The notes: generated from the sequence alone by a model not told the origin. Counted from the first letter of the stretch, positions 21,812 through 32,756 are shown. The stretch is DNA of 64,000 bases from Acanthosepion esculentum (GCA_964036315.1 OZ038487.1:57356734-57420733); one strand, 5' to 3'. Translations and numbers: made by a program.

Positions 21812-22210
21812 TGATTTGTTTTTTACGGCGTATCAACCTTTTGTAGGTTTTTTAAAGCCAGAAAATATGTTTGGGTTGTAAGAATAATTCTCGTTTTTTT
21901 TTTTTTGTGATTGAATATTATATTAATAATTTTTGGGGCGATGGATTCATGCCTTTTCCATGTGTATTTGCGCGTAAGTGAATGTAATCAACTCGACTTG
22001 TATTCGAATCCGGCGCCGCTATGCATTACAGCAATTGGAATTCTTCCAGCGGTTATATTTCTAGGTAGTGACCAAGGCTGAAGTTGCTTAACTTCTGTGG
22101 TCTGACGATAACCGGGGTTTCAACGTGATATGGACGTAAGCCTTCTTGAACTGTAAACCTCCAAATAAGTAACCATGACATTACCACTAAGCCATCACCA
22201 TATCTGCTTA
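21812..22210 (-). mobile_element. composite SINE Y: tRNA-like, 5S-like, tRNA-like, tail
   Basis: On the minus strand, in order: a tRNA-like segment (gatggcttagtggtaat, B-box-like cagttcaagaa) at about 22200-22145; a full-length 5S-like segment (22142-22023); the family A tRNA-like head (tgtaatgcatagcgg, then ggattcgaatac); the ttcacttacgcgcaaa segment; and the tail ctttaaaaaacctac...gttgatacgccgtaaaa. Copy 2 is at 45290-45690. Chimeric 5S/tRNA heads are known in vertebrate AmnSINE1; here the same type of fusion is seen independently. Confidence 0.75.
22023..22142 (-). pseudogene. 5S rRNA-derived segment, about 120 bp
   Basis: Minus strand contains cttacgtccatatcacgttg, ccggttatcgtcagaccac, gaagttaagcaacttc, ccttggtcactacc, ataaccgctggaa and gctgtaa, in 5S rRNA order and at about its full length. 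It is diverged and flanked by SINE modules, so it is a SINE part, not a 5S gene. The internal 5S promoter region (A box and C box positions) is included. Confidence 0.8.
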
Positions 22211-22714
22211 CAGGCAAAATATGTTGTCAAGATCGTAAAAATCTAATCGCTACCTAAACAAGGGAAAACAACAATGCTCCGCATTTTCCCCGGCGATTTG
22301 CCACCGGACGAAATAGAGATTTCATCTTGGAAATCAAGTTATGAATCCATAGTGTGTTGCTTCGTTTCGCCCGCAGGTGGCTAGTGCGAAGATACATGAG
22401 TAAGGAAGAAGGTGGCTGGGTAGACAATGTATGTGGGCGTAATAGATAATTCTCAGCATCCTGAAATTTTATTCTAATCTTACCCGGGCTCCAGTTCGAT
22501 TTCTTGACTTTATGTCGTATTCTCACAATCGTTCTTTTTTCTTCTTTCCTTTTTCTCCTTTTCTCTTTCTTTTTCTTTCGTATTTATTGCACCAAATTCT
22601 TATCTGTTCCCTTTTTTTTTTAAATTCATTTTCTTTATAATATGTCCGTTATAATATTTTCCTCTTCCGACTCTCCACCTCCTCCATTCTTTTTAGACCG
22701 TCTCTCTTCCCGTA
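22211..22714. other. unassigned sequence
   Basis: A T/C-rich stretch (22520-22640) before repeat X; no gene seen. Confidence 0.4.
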
Positions 22715-23122
22715 TGACGAAAAACTACATCCGCGTCCTGGGTAAGACGATAAACTACGTCCAACAGCAAGGCCTCTGATCAGGAGGTTTTGAGGAGCGT
22801 GGAACCACCTCTTAATTGCTGGTGTTCTGAGGTCCACCCTGACCCGGGGTGGTAGCACCTGTTAGAGTCCCAGCTATGGGCAAATAGTTAACCACAAAAC
22901 AAGGGTCAAAACACTATGAAAGTGTAAAAATAGGTTTTAATACCAGAAATACTTTTTTAAAAAAAGTTATTACCAGCAATAAATTCTTTGAAGAAGAATT
23001 TTTTTACCAGCAATACTTTGTTACCAGATAATATTAGATCAATAAAAATTGTCGGCATTAAATAACCCATTGAGGTTTACATGCCGTAAAACAAAACAAA
23101 ACAAACCAGCAATACATTTTTG

Positions 23123-23194
<72 letters not shown>

Positions 23195-23290
23195 TAGCAA
23201 TACATTTAAAAAAAAAAATTATTACTAGCAATAAAAATCTTGTCGGCATTAAATAACGCATTGAGGTTGATATGCCGTAAACCAAAACCT
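22715..23290 (+). mobile_element. SINE-like repeat X, copy 1
   Basis: Starts with two copies of about 27 bp (cgtcctgggtaagacgataa type), then tctgatcaggaggttttgag, accacctcttaattgctgg, accctgacccggggtggtag, the core cccagctatgggcaaatag, a run of ttaccagcaata units, and the tail ggcattaaataacccattg..tgccgtaaa. A (TA)n tract (23128-23191) and a second tail copy show internal duplication. Other copies: 36840-37380 (-), 43795-44250 (+), 44515-45010 (+). Confidence 0.8.
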
Positions 23291-23367
23291 AAACCGTCTC
23301 TCTCCATTTACCGCTTCTTTGGCCTAATCGGTCAGTTTTCTCACAATTTTCCTCTTCTTTAATCCAA

Positions 23368-23432
23368 TCTTCTTCTTCTTCTTCTTCTTCTTCTTCTTCT
23401 TCTTCTTCTTCTTCTTCTTCTTCTTCTTCTTC
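23368..23432. repeat. (CTT)n microsatellite
   Basis: About 21 CTT units, the only sizeable trinucleotide tract besides (ATT)n. Confidence 0.95.
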
Positions 23433-23574
23433 ACGATATCACCATTTTTTTTATTTACTTCCACTTTCAAATCATTGTTTTCTATTTTCGATCGTTCGGG
23501 TTACCGCCCTCTTACGTACCAAAACACAATACCAACGCCCACTCAATATATACATTTGATTGCTACTATTCTTC

Positions 23575-23960
23575 TTTTATGTGCGGTGTCTTTTCAGGAC
23601 GTAAGCGATCATGGCCCTCCGCATCTTCCTGTCCCTTGTAACTCTTAATAAGTTCTGTCATTTTATTATTTCTCCCAAACCCTGCTCTGCCATTCATTTG
23701 CTCCAGCCCATTAAGTATGTCACGCGTCGCTTTCTCCTGTCCCTCTTCCCTTCTATCCGTTCCTGTTATTTTCCGCATTACATGCCACAGAAACCTCAAC
23801 TTTTTCTTCCTGGTGTTAAGTATAAGTTTCTTTTTTGTTTCTATTCTCTCCAAAACCTCGTCGTTGCTCACATGTACGGCCCATGTTATCCTTAGTATCC
23901 TTCTGTAGAACCACGTTTCTGTTGCTTTGAGTTTCTTCTTCATCTTTGAGGAGTTTGTTC
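23575..23960 (-). mobile_element. RTE-like LINE C-terminus, 125-residue open frame
   Basis: Reads MKKKLKATETWFYRRILRIT, AVHVSNDEVLERIETKKKL, LNTRKKKLRFLWHVMRK and RAGFGRNNKMTELIKSYKG. This is the C-terminal block of animal LINE polyproteins and is the least damaged of six related tails (17225, 20235, 45030, 48005, 52815). The frame starts at an internal Met because everything upstream is missing: a 5'-truncated insertion. Confidence 0.85.
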
Positions 23961-24139
23961 AGCATTCGCTTGCATTTCCAACAATTTTTTCTGTCTCTTA
24001 ATAATATGCTTAGGTTTTAGTGCTAGTATTACATGTCAACTAAGTATTATAGTACTTCCCATAACAATTGTTATATAAATGGGATATACTGTAAAGTGAA
24101 GGCTAGATACACTTTAGGGACAATGTTTGTGTGCGTGGT

Positions 24140-24340
24140 GTATATTATGGTTCAGATGTGACTCTGGCTGCCCACTTTTTTCTCTCAAGATCCCCTCGTT
24201 CCACCGCCTCTAGGGTACCGTCCACTTTAGATGCTTCGCCGATCATTACAATCTGAACCTGTTCAAGTCCAAGGTCATCTGTTACTTATCATATATATCC
24301 TCATTATTTGCACTTACTTCCTCTTCTTACGTCCATAAAC
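24140..24340 (+). mobile_element. L2-like LINE 3' end
   Basis: Frames give SQDPLVPPPL and DHYNLNLFKSKVICYLSYIS, equal to the end block at 14880-14955. Confidence 0.6.
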
Positions 24341-25139
24341 AACCCCATTTAGTAGCACGAATTAGTTACAATATACATTTCATGTATCATGCCATTTCTT
24401 TTATATAAGTAAGATGTGTATATATGTATGGCTTTATAATTGACTTAAATGTGTATATAAGTATATATATGATGTTATGTTTCTTGAATGTATGTACAGT
24501 TTATATATATTCTTTAGATATATGGGAGACTGTATAGTCACAATCATTTATTGCCGAGTACTTAAGGTAGTTAAAATAATAGCGATTTCAATGAAAAAAC
24601 CGTCTGTTATTTTTTCGGGCACAAAGGTCCAATTTTTCTATTATTTTCTTTTTGCGTTACATGTGCTACCCATTTTAACTCAGAATTGTCTCTAAATGGG
24701 TATACAGCAATATAGGGAACCAATTAATTTCCTGTAGAAAATGAAAGTGGATTTTACTAAACACGGCAAAGTAAAGAAGTTATATTCCCAGCGTAGAACA
24801 GAAAAGAGATGAGTTTCTCTCTCCAACATTTCTGAACGCAGAGAGAAACGGAAATATAAATTGAGGAAACTATTCAAAGGAATAGGGGAAAAGAAAGCCA
24901 ATCTTTTGGTTATAAAAGGCGCCATAAAAATAGACAACTCAATAGTGTTCACGTCATTGACAACACTATAGATTATCTGATTAACGTTCCATTTGAAATT
25001 ATTACAACGGAATGGAGAGAGAATGAATTCCGAATGCATCCAAGTGGAGTGTTTTGATTGGCTGACGTAAAAGCAGAACAATATAGAGGTTAATACGAGA
25101 TACGGGAAAGGAAATCGAGCCAAAAGAAGAAAATAATAA
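24341..25139. other. unassigned sequence
   Basis: Holds a 143-residue minus-strand frame (24692-25123) with a hydrophobic N-terminus (MARFPFPYLVLTSILFCFYV) but no recognisable domain or splice context; I treat it as probably chance. Confidence 0.3.
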
Positions 25140-25411
25140 AAAAGAAGGAACAGTATTCATATGCCAAATATCTATTTGTACTTTACTGAATATTTTCTTT
25201 CTTTATTTCTTTCTATTTTTACTTTCTTTTTTCTTTCTTTCTTTCTTTTCTTTTAAACATAGTTACTTTCTTTTAGCTATAGTCTTTCTGTTTTCTTTTT
25301 TTGATGGCTTGCATTTTTTCTTTCATAGTTTTTCATTTAGACGTAATTTCTTTCTTTTATATATAGGCTTGGTTTCTTTGTGTCTTTCTTTCTTCCAGGC
25401 ATAGTTTCTTT

Positions 25412-25466
<55 letters not shown>

Positions 25467-25660
25467 TTTCCTTCTATCTTTTTTTTATTGCTTTCATCCT
25501 TCTTTTTGTCAATTTTCTTTTCTTTAGACATATTTTCTTTCTGTTAGATATAGTCTTTCTTTCTTTTAGAATTTTTCGTTTCTTTCAGTCATAGTTTCTT
25601 TAGGTATAGTCTTTCTTTCTTTCTTTCTTAGATATAGTTTACTGAAAAATCTCTAATATA
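25140..25660. repeat. CTTT-rich polypyrimidine tract with (TA)n
   Basis: Degenerate ctttctttt and tagatatagtttctttctt units; (TA)n at 25415-25462. The unit (a)tagtttctttcttttag recurs about ten times in variant form. Confidence 0.85.
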
Positions 25661-25689
25661 GATATACATATCTTCTTTTACTCACCTTT

Positions 25690-26087
25690 TATTTTTTTAA
25701 TCATTTCACCGCAAGCAACTTGATAATGTCACGGGGAAGCCCAGAAGTGCAGGGAGTGAAAGAGAATGAAAAGACTTTAGTGGGAAAAAAAGTCAATAAA
25801 GGAACAGGATTTAAGAAGATAGAAGATAGCGATTGACGTTACATTTAAATTTATGAACATCGTAGTTTACAGGAAAGAAAAAATCGGAATGGAGTTCCAC
25901 AGGCGAGAAAAAAAAACTATTAGAATAGAATTGGTGGTTACATGGTGCTAGTTCAAGAGTAAAACGGCGAGACCTAATTGCCAATCTAGTAGCACGCTTA
26001 AATTCCCACTGTCAAATCACTGAGGGCTTATTAGAACAATTGCTATACAAATATTTGTAGAAAAGACAAAAGAAGCTTATTAATAAA
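25690..26087 (-). mobile_element. L2-like LINE 3' region
   Basis: Colinear with 15930-16320: cattgacattgcatttaaat-type block (25835-25860), ttccacaggcgagaaa, then RT end sequence with ggcgagacctaattgcc and tagaaaagacaaa. Positions 25946-26087 are repeated at 27172-27316 with about 95% identity. Confidence 0.75.
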
Positions 26088-26185
26088 AATGCAAACTCAA
26101 GCAGGATACGAACCTGCGCCCCTTTTGCAGAAGAAACCGTCGTTAGATACGGCGTGCTTTAATCAACTCGGCTGCGAAGAGAGTC
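26088..26185 (-). pseudogene. type II tRNA-like sequence
   Basis: Minus strand: gccgagttgattaaagc (D arm and A box), an anticodon-like arm gccgt..acggt with an 8-base loop, a long variable region, and a T arm gcagg-ttcgtat-cctgc with five perfect pairs and a seven-base loop. Long variable arms are typical of tRNA-Ser/Leu. The acceptor stem does not pair well and the anticodon loop is one base too long, so a pseudogene or SINE head is likelier than a working tRNA. Confidence 0.55.
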
Positions 26186-26244
26186 CTGATCATTTTCCTT
26201 TAATACGATCACTGTAATATTCAGGTGAGTAGTCAAAATAGTAT

Positions 26245-26320
26245 TTATAATAAACAGGACATCTACTCAAATATGGGTATCCACTAAAATAACGTTTAAA
26301 GTGTTATACATATATTACAG
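26245..26320 (+). repeat. dispersed repeat Z, copy 2
   Basis: acatctactcaaatatggg and tatccactaaaataacgttt, as at 53655-53725. Confidence 0.7.
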
Positions 26321-26324
26321 GAAA

Positions 26325-26330
<6 letters not shown>

Positions 26331-26381
<51 letters not shown>
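26331..26381. repeat. (TA)n microsatellite at Penelope 3' end
   Basis: About 25 TA units directly beyond the end of the Penelope-like element. Confidence 0.95.
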
Positions 26382-26386
<5 letters not shown>

Positions 26387-26389
26387 TTT

Positions 26390-27010
26390 CATTAAAAACG
26401 ACTGACAAGGTGCTTTTATTTATTTTTTTATACAATTTCTCATGCCATCTAATAATGTTTTTCCTTTCGGATGATAAATTATATAAAAACTGTCCGAATG
26501 TTCTTTTTATCCGAGCGCTTTCGGATATACATTTAGCCATTTTCAAGGATTATATTTTAACAGTTGGAATTAGAAATAGTTTGTTATATGTATGTTTTAT
26601 GAAATCTTTCATTTTTTTGTTTCAAAACACGGTCAAGATATTATGTCCATGTTCAAAGTTAATATTATTAAGTGTTGGTTTGTTTGTTTTTATTAATAAA
26701 GCTTCCATTATTTTTAGCCTTATTTTGCATCTGGATAATGCTATTATATTATTATTGTCGACAAGTATGTTCCGAATAGTGTGCGGTAGGTCTCCATGAA
26801 TATTTAAATGAGATCTAATTGAGCTATTGTCAGAAAGGTGTAGAGTTATTCTGCGTGTTAAACATGTTGTAGTGTGGCCTATATAATTATTTACGAAAGT
26901 TGATTGTTGAGGAATACAATTCCTTAATGGGCATTTGAATTCGTAAATAATATTTGCTCTATTTAACTTTGTTCTAGGAGGTGAATTGTTATTTTTAACT
27001 ATAAGATTAG
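26390..27010 (-). mobile_element. Penelope-like element, GIY-YIG endonuclease region
   Basis: Minus strand 27010-26640 reads SPPRTKLNRANIIYEFKCPL, NCIPQQSTFVNNYIGHTTTC, LTRRITLHLSDNSSIRSHLN, then IMEALLIKTNKPTLNNINFE. The YEFKCP..C..NYIGHTTxxLxRRxxxH pattern is the C-terminal GIY-YIG nuclease of Penelope-like retroelements. The remaining 26640-26390 is non-coding 3' sequence with ccttgaaaatggc, a hairpin and ccgaaagcg, ending in gtcagtcgtttttaatgaaat. The reverse-transcriptase half is missing. Confidence 0.8.
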
Positions 27011-27171
27011 AGGTTTAAAATTTTTTATAAAAAATAATTAATCTAATTATGTTTAAGTTTGATGATCTCTTTCTAATCTACGAATATCCTCTCGCAAATG
27101 TGGATGATGTGTGTGTTGATAAATCACGCAAAATTCATGTTGTGTAGTCGAAGCTTTTGACTCACAAGTTC

Positions 27172-27316
27172 ATGGTGCTAGTTCAAGAGTAAAACGGCGA
27201 GACCTAATTGCCAATCTAGTAGCACGGTTAAATCCCCGCTGTCAAATCACTAAGGGCTTATTAGAACAATTGCCATACAAATATTTGTAGAAAAGACAAA
27301 AGAAGCTTATTAATAA
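27172..27316 (-). mobile_element. duplicate of L2-like LINE piece
   Basis: Repeats 25946-26087 almost base for base (ggtgctagttcaagagtaaa through tagaaaagacaaaagaagct) 1.2 kb away in the same orientation. Confidence 0.8.
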
Positions 27317-27609
27317 GCTTATTATTAGTTTGACCTTTTGTATTTAACCTGTTTAAAAGTTGTGAGGGAGAAAATAAGATTAAGTGTGTTTTTAAAAACA
27401 GTTTTTATCATTCCATACAAACTGCGTTCGATAACGACATTTTCAAAGAATAATATTTCTCATAATGTAAGAAAGTAACACGGGAAAAATAAAACATCAA
27501 TTTAATTAATATTAAAAGTATGAGATAATAAACAAAAGAATTACAGGTCTATGTAGAGAAAACTGGATTAACAGTTATGAAAAAACTGAGTGGCCATAAT
27601 TTAAATATA

Positions 27610-28222
27610 TAGCGTGACCCCAAAAAAACGGAACTTTTTAACAATCCAATAAAACCAAGAGTGATGGAGGGAAATAATATTTAATTCATAGTAACTCCCT
27701 TCCTTATTCCTGTTTCCCTGACAAATACAATCTCCAACTATTTAAGTGTAACGTCAATCGACATCTCCAGTTGCCTTGATCTATCCACTTCCCGTCTCCA
27801 CATTCTTTCACCTTTCATTCCTATCTGCTCTCGCTCCAAATCTTCTGTAACCCCCTTGCCTTGATCGATCCACTATCTTTCTCCACATCCTCTCCTTTAC
27901 CACTCCTATCTGCTCTTCCTCCAAACCTTCTGTAATCCCTTGCGTGCTAGTGGCCTCCAGCCTTGCTTGGGGTGATAAGCTTAAAAAAAAATTGAAACCT
28001 TAAAACATGCCATTTAAGAAACAATGATGAAATTTTCATTTTTTTAAAATTACGTCCTATAGATGGCGTCCTCCTGTACGAATGCATTCTTGAAATCTGC
28101 TGTTGAGATTCCTCATTGACTGCTGCAACATCTCAGCTGGGATTCACTGTTTCGCAGTGTTGCCACTTGCTCATGTCTGGCAATACGCACTTCAAAAATT
28201 CCCGTTTTTTTGGGTCACCCTA
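27610..28222 (-). mobile_element. mariner-like transposon, internally deleted
   Basis: Terminal inverted repeats tagcgtgaccccaaaaaaac (left) and the complement of gtttttttgggtcaccct (right), flanked by TA on both sides. The minus-strand frame near the right end reads LQQSMRNLNSRFQECIRTGG and RHL, then DVILKK and a stop: the C-terminus of a mariner transposase. Most of the transposase is gone and 27715-27985 is replaced by LINE 3' sequence. Confidence 0.8.
27715..27985 (+). mobile_element. LINE 3' tail nested in mariner
   Basis: Ends in ccagccttgcttggggtga followed by an A-rich tail; the complement of that block ends the LINE at 15930-16650. The CT-rich body is internally repeated (ccttgatcnatccact.. 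and cttctgtaa.ccc appear twice). Confidence 0.65.
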
Positions 28223-28290
28223 TATTAAGAAAAGAAATATTTTAAAAATTATGTATATAGAATTTGAAAAAACTATAAAAATAAATATAC

Positions 28291-28817
28291 CAATCCTGAG
28301 TGAACAAACTCCTCCCGGTTTGTTAAGCAGGAGTGAAGTTTTATCCCTTGTTTCCTCTTTAAAATTGGACTTCCGGTTACTTCTAAAGTCTTTTTCATCC
28401 ACTTATATTTTGCCAATCATAACAGTATTGATTTCTTTAAGTCTAGAGTTATCTTTCCTGTATAGCCCGATGGATTTCACTTCTTGCCCTTTCTTACGCT
28501 CATATAACACTACATTTTGACCTTTGTATTGAGTGAAAATTCTACCTGAAAAATGAGAATAATAAAATTTCTTTCGAAGCATACAGGAAAAAAAGTATGA
28601 TTTTTTACAATTCAATATAAATGATTTCTGTCAGAGAAAAATATTTAATAATGTATCGACTATGCCAAATGATAGATGAATATGAACAAAAGTTTATAAC
28701 TTTGTAAAGATCGATATCATTTTAAAAAAAGGATAAAAATAGAAAAGTTTGATGTTACCTTGGGGTGCTATAATGAATCAGAAAAAGATAAATAGATTTC
28801 AATTTACATATTAAAAA
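28291..28817. other. unassigned; broken minus-strand frames
   Basis: Two adjacent minus-strand frames (28403-28615 and 28220-28402) read GLYRKDNSRLKEINTVMIGK and DEKDFRSNRKSNFKEETRDK. Composition is protein-like but no family is recognised. Confidence 0.3.
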
Positions 28818-28975
28818 TTAACAAAGAAAAGAATTACAGGTCTACGTAGAGATATTGCATTAACAGTTATGAGAAAACTGAAAGGTCATAATTTAAATAT
28901 ACTAAGCAGAGAAATGTTTGAAAAATTAAGTATATAGAATTTGAAAAAGATATAAAAATAAAATGAATGAATTTC
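28818..28975 (+). repeat. uninterrupted copy of the mariner host repeat
   Basis: Contains gaattacaggtctacgtag and aatttaaatatactaagcag across the point where the mariner sits in the other copy. Sequence 28976-29199 is unassigned. Confidence 0.8.
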
Positions 28976-29199
28976 TTAATTTTTACTAATCGATATAGTA
29001 ATTTGTTTGTTCGTATGTCGGATTAGAATGTAGTGGTCGATCTTCAGCACTTCTGTTATGTTTTTTGAAAAGCATTAAGGTGTTAAGAAAGCAGCGAGAG
29101 ATGAGGAGGAGAAAAGACAGAGCGAAAAAAGGCAAACCATAGAAAAACGAAAATCAAATCAAATAAAAAAACAAAAAAACTATATATATATAGAGAGAG

Positions 29200-29545
29200 A
29201 GGGGAGTGATAGTAGCGTCTCGGACTGGGGATGTGGAGAGCCGAGTTCGAATTCCAGTCGAGTTCATTACATTCACTTATGTGCTAATACCCTTGCGAAA
29301 GGTATGAATCCATCTCTTCTAAGCTAAATGTAAATAACAGTATAGACTGTGTCCTATAGACTTGGGTGGCGAACGGTCTCGGAGATGGGCAACTCTGAAC
29401 TCAAAACCATCCAAGGATCGTTTGGGGTGGGAACATTGTGTCATACTCTGCACCAGTTCTCTGTATTCGGCTCTTCCAAAAAGTGTGGTTGGTTCTGCAT
29501 ATCAAATGATATATGCGGGTTGACTTACTGTTGGTTTTGAGAACT
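29200..29545 (+). mobile_element. tRNA-headed SINE, family A variant
   Basis: Head with cgagttcgaattccag and ttacattcacttatgtgcta, aaaggtatgaatccatctct, then a 3' body (actctgaactcaaaaccatc, ggttggttctgca) that matches the reverse complement of 31190-31320, not the body of other A copies. This is a second tail subtype. Confidence 0.8.
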
Positions 29546-29574
29546 GAGCTGCTTTACCCTTATATGTCGATGAG

Positions 29575-29577
<3 letters not shown>

Positions 29578-29612
<35 letters not shown>
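29578..29612. repeat. (TA)n microsatellite
   Basis: About 17 TA units after the SINE. Confidence 0.95.
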
Positions 29613-29613
<1 letters not shown>

Positions 29614-29760
29614 TAAATGCGAATGTCAGTGTGTCACACTTTTTCAACTTTACTCCTAGAGGCAGTAGCCCACCATATCATACCATTTTGGAATCAGGGC
29701 GACTTCGTGAGCAAATTAATAACATTTCGGGCCGGATCCGGAATCATGATTTTAAAAAAT
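29613..29760 (+). repeat. dispersed repeat with 'aatgcgaatgtc' start
   Basis: ataaatgcgaatgtcagtgtgtcacactttt then cctagaggcagtagcccacc; a similar order (aaatgcaatgtct..gtaacactttt..cctaggcagagggccca) is at 55205-55300. Could be the end of a DNA transposon. Confidence 0.4.
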
Positions 29761-30464
29761 TTCATTTAAATATAACCAATCTCATTATATCAATATAATA
29801 TTAATTATTGTGTTTATCGGTACCCGATTCCACCACAACTACGTTAGAGCCCTCACTCCTCTATATCTATATAACTCCCTCTATTATAGGCACATTCTTA
29901 CTCCCTCTCCTTTTATTCTTTCCTTTTTCTTTTTTTCCCTTCTTTCCTTCCGTTACCTTTCAAATTTCCTGTGAAGAAACGTGGGATTTTATTCATTTTA
30001 GTAAATGTATTTACATTGATAAGTCATATAATCATCATTTTCATCAACATCTGTCCCATGACTAAAGTGGTCATAGGATCGATCTGTAAGCAGTTCCCTC
30101 CAGATATGTGGGTTGAAAGCTGAGGATTATACGTGGTATATCTTGAACTGGTACGGATTGCGGAGCTCATCCCTCACCAGCTCAAACCATAGGCAATGTC
30201 CTCCAAATAGATGTCTCTTCTTGTTTATATGTGATGATATATTCTGTTGTGTAATGAGAAGATTACAGGAAATTATTCATGACAATTTTTACTCCGATAG
30301 TTAATACAGACACTTATGGAATCAGTTCCTAAGTCGGAATTACGATTTTACAAATGGGATATAAATGAAGATGATATGGAATATAACAATTTATTTAAAT
30401 AATTATTTCTGGTGATTTTCTAAGCGTAGCTTAGATGTGGCACAAGGCTGAAAATATGGTCAAC
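29761..30464. other. unassigned sequence
   Basis: No gene or shared repeat recognised. A short tctaagcgtagc occurs twice, near 30419 and 30550. Confidence 0.35.
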
Positions 30465-30530
30465 CGAGTATGGATAGAACTCTTTATTCATACGTATCTA
30501 AGACAAGCTTGTTAACCATTATGCCACGAC
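30465..30530 (-). other. tRNA-like sequence (SINE head)
   Basis: Minus strand: tggcataatggttaac (A box) and agagttctatcc (B box) at tRNA spacing. No clear acceptor stem. Confidence 0.5.
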
Positions 30531-30773
30531 GAAATGCTCAAAAATGTTTTTCTAAGCGTAGCACAAAGACGAATGAGTGGAGGATCAAACTCACCATTTG
30601 CATTTGATTTAGCAAGAATACTATTTATTTTAAATATAAATTAATGTTTATTTTCTTGTTTTTTAAAATAGGAACAAGTAATCTCCCCTTAATTAAATTT
30701 TTTTTAAAAATTTAAAAAATGAATATTCACAATTCAAAAATATTTTTGATTTAAAAAAATTTTCTTTTCATTC

Positions 30774-30867
30774 TCATATATATATATATATATATTTTCA
30801 TTTTTTTTCATATATATATATATATTTTCATTTTTTTTCTCATATATATATATATATATTTTCATTT
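30774..30867. repeat. three (TA)n blocks with ttttcatttttt spacers
   Basis: A short tandem of (ta)n plus ttttcattttttt, repeated three times. Confidence 0.9.
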
Positions 30868-30869
30868 TT

Positions 30870-31055
30870 TCATTTCAACATTTGGAAATAAATCTGATGA
30901 TCCACTGTCCTTTGGAAGGGCTGTGGTGAAATAATTTATTATATGGAACCTTAAAGTGGTCTGTTTTTATTTAAATTATTAGCTCTGATTTACATTGAGC
31001 TCTCTGGATTCTATCCTCATTGGGTCTACCCATACGGATTACCTAGTTTTTCCTA

Positions 31056-31095
<40 letters not shown>
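30870..31095 (+). repeat. dispersed repeat M plus (TA)n
   Basis: ggtctgtttttatttaaatt, tgagctctctggattctatc and ctacccatacggattacct match 52255-52365, and both copies run into (TA)n (here 31062-31095). Confidence 0.7.
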
Positions 31096-31100
<5 letters not shown>

Positions 31101-31109
31101 ACTCTCCCG

Positions 31110-32060
<951 letters not shown>

Positions 32061-32065
32061 TTCTT

Positions 32066-32116
<51 letters not shown>

Positions 32117-32179
32117 GTCTATCTATCTATCTATCTATCTATCCTGATAAGAGCACAACATATGCAATAATATTTATGG

Positions 32180-32244
<65 letters not shown>

Positions 32245-32280
32245 CTGATAAGAGCACAACACATGTAATAATATTTATGG

Positions 32281-32365
<85 letters not shown>

Positions 32366-32401
32366 CTGATAAGAGCACAACATATGCAATAATATTTATG
32401 G

Positions 32402-32450
<49 letters not shown>

Positions 32451-32486
32451 CTGATAAGAGCACAACACATGTAATAATATTTATGG

Positions 32487-32569
<83 letters not shown>

Positions 32570-32603
32570 GATAAGAGCACAACACATGTAATAATATTTA
32601 TGG

Positions 32604-32674
<71 letters not shown>

Positions 32675-32708
32675 GATAAGAGCACAACACATGTAATAAT
32701 ATTTATGG

Positions 32709-32756
<48 letters not shown>

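Larger units (their letters stand above)
27525..28290 (+). repeat. host copy of a repeat carrying a mariner insertion
   Basis: 27525-27609 and 28223-28290 together match 28818-28975: gaattacaggtct, taacagttatga, ggccataatttaaata before the insertion, and agaaatatttt..tatagaatttgaaaaa after it. The copy at 28818 has no insertion. Confidence 0.8.

Noticed and set aside
22023..22142. A functional 5S rRNA gene
   Set aside because: Many substitutions, direct fusion to tRNA-like modules on both sides, and a second equally fused copy at 45553-45645.
24692..25123. 143-residue frame with signal-like N-terminus
   Set aside because: No domain, no splice context, and composition expected of AT-rich random frames; kept only as a note.
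26380..26799. 139-residue plus-strand frame
   Set aside because: It is the antisense of the Penelope-like coding and 3' sequence, which reads sensibly on the minus strand.
28116..28520. 134-residue plus-strand frame
   Set aside because: It crosses the mariner right end; the meaningful reading is the minus-strand transposase C-terminus.
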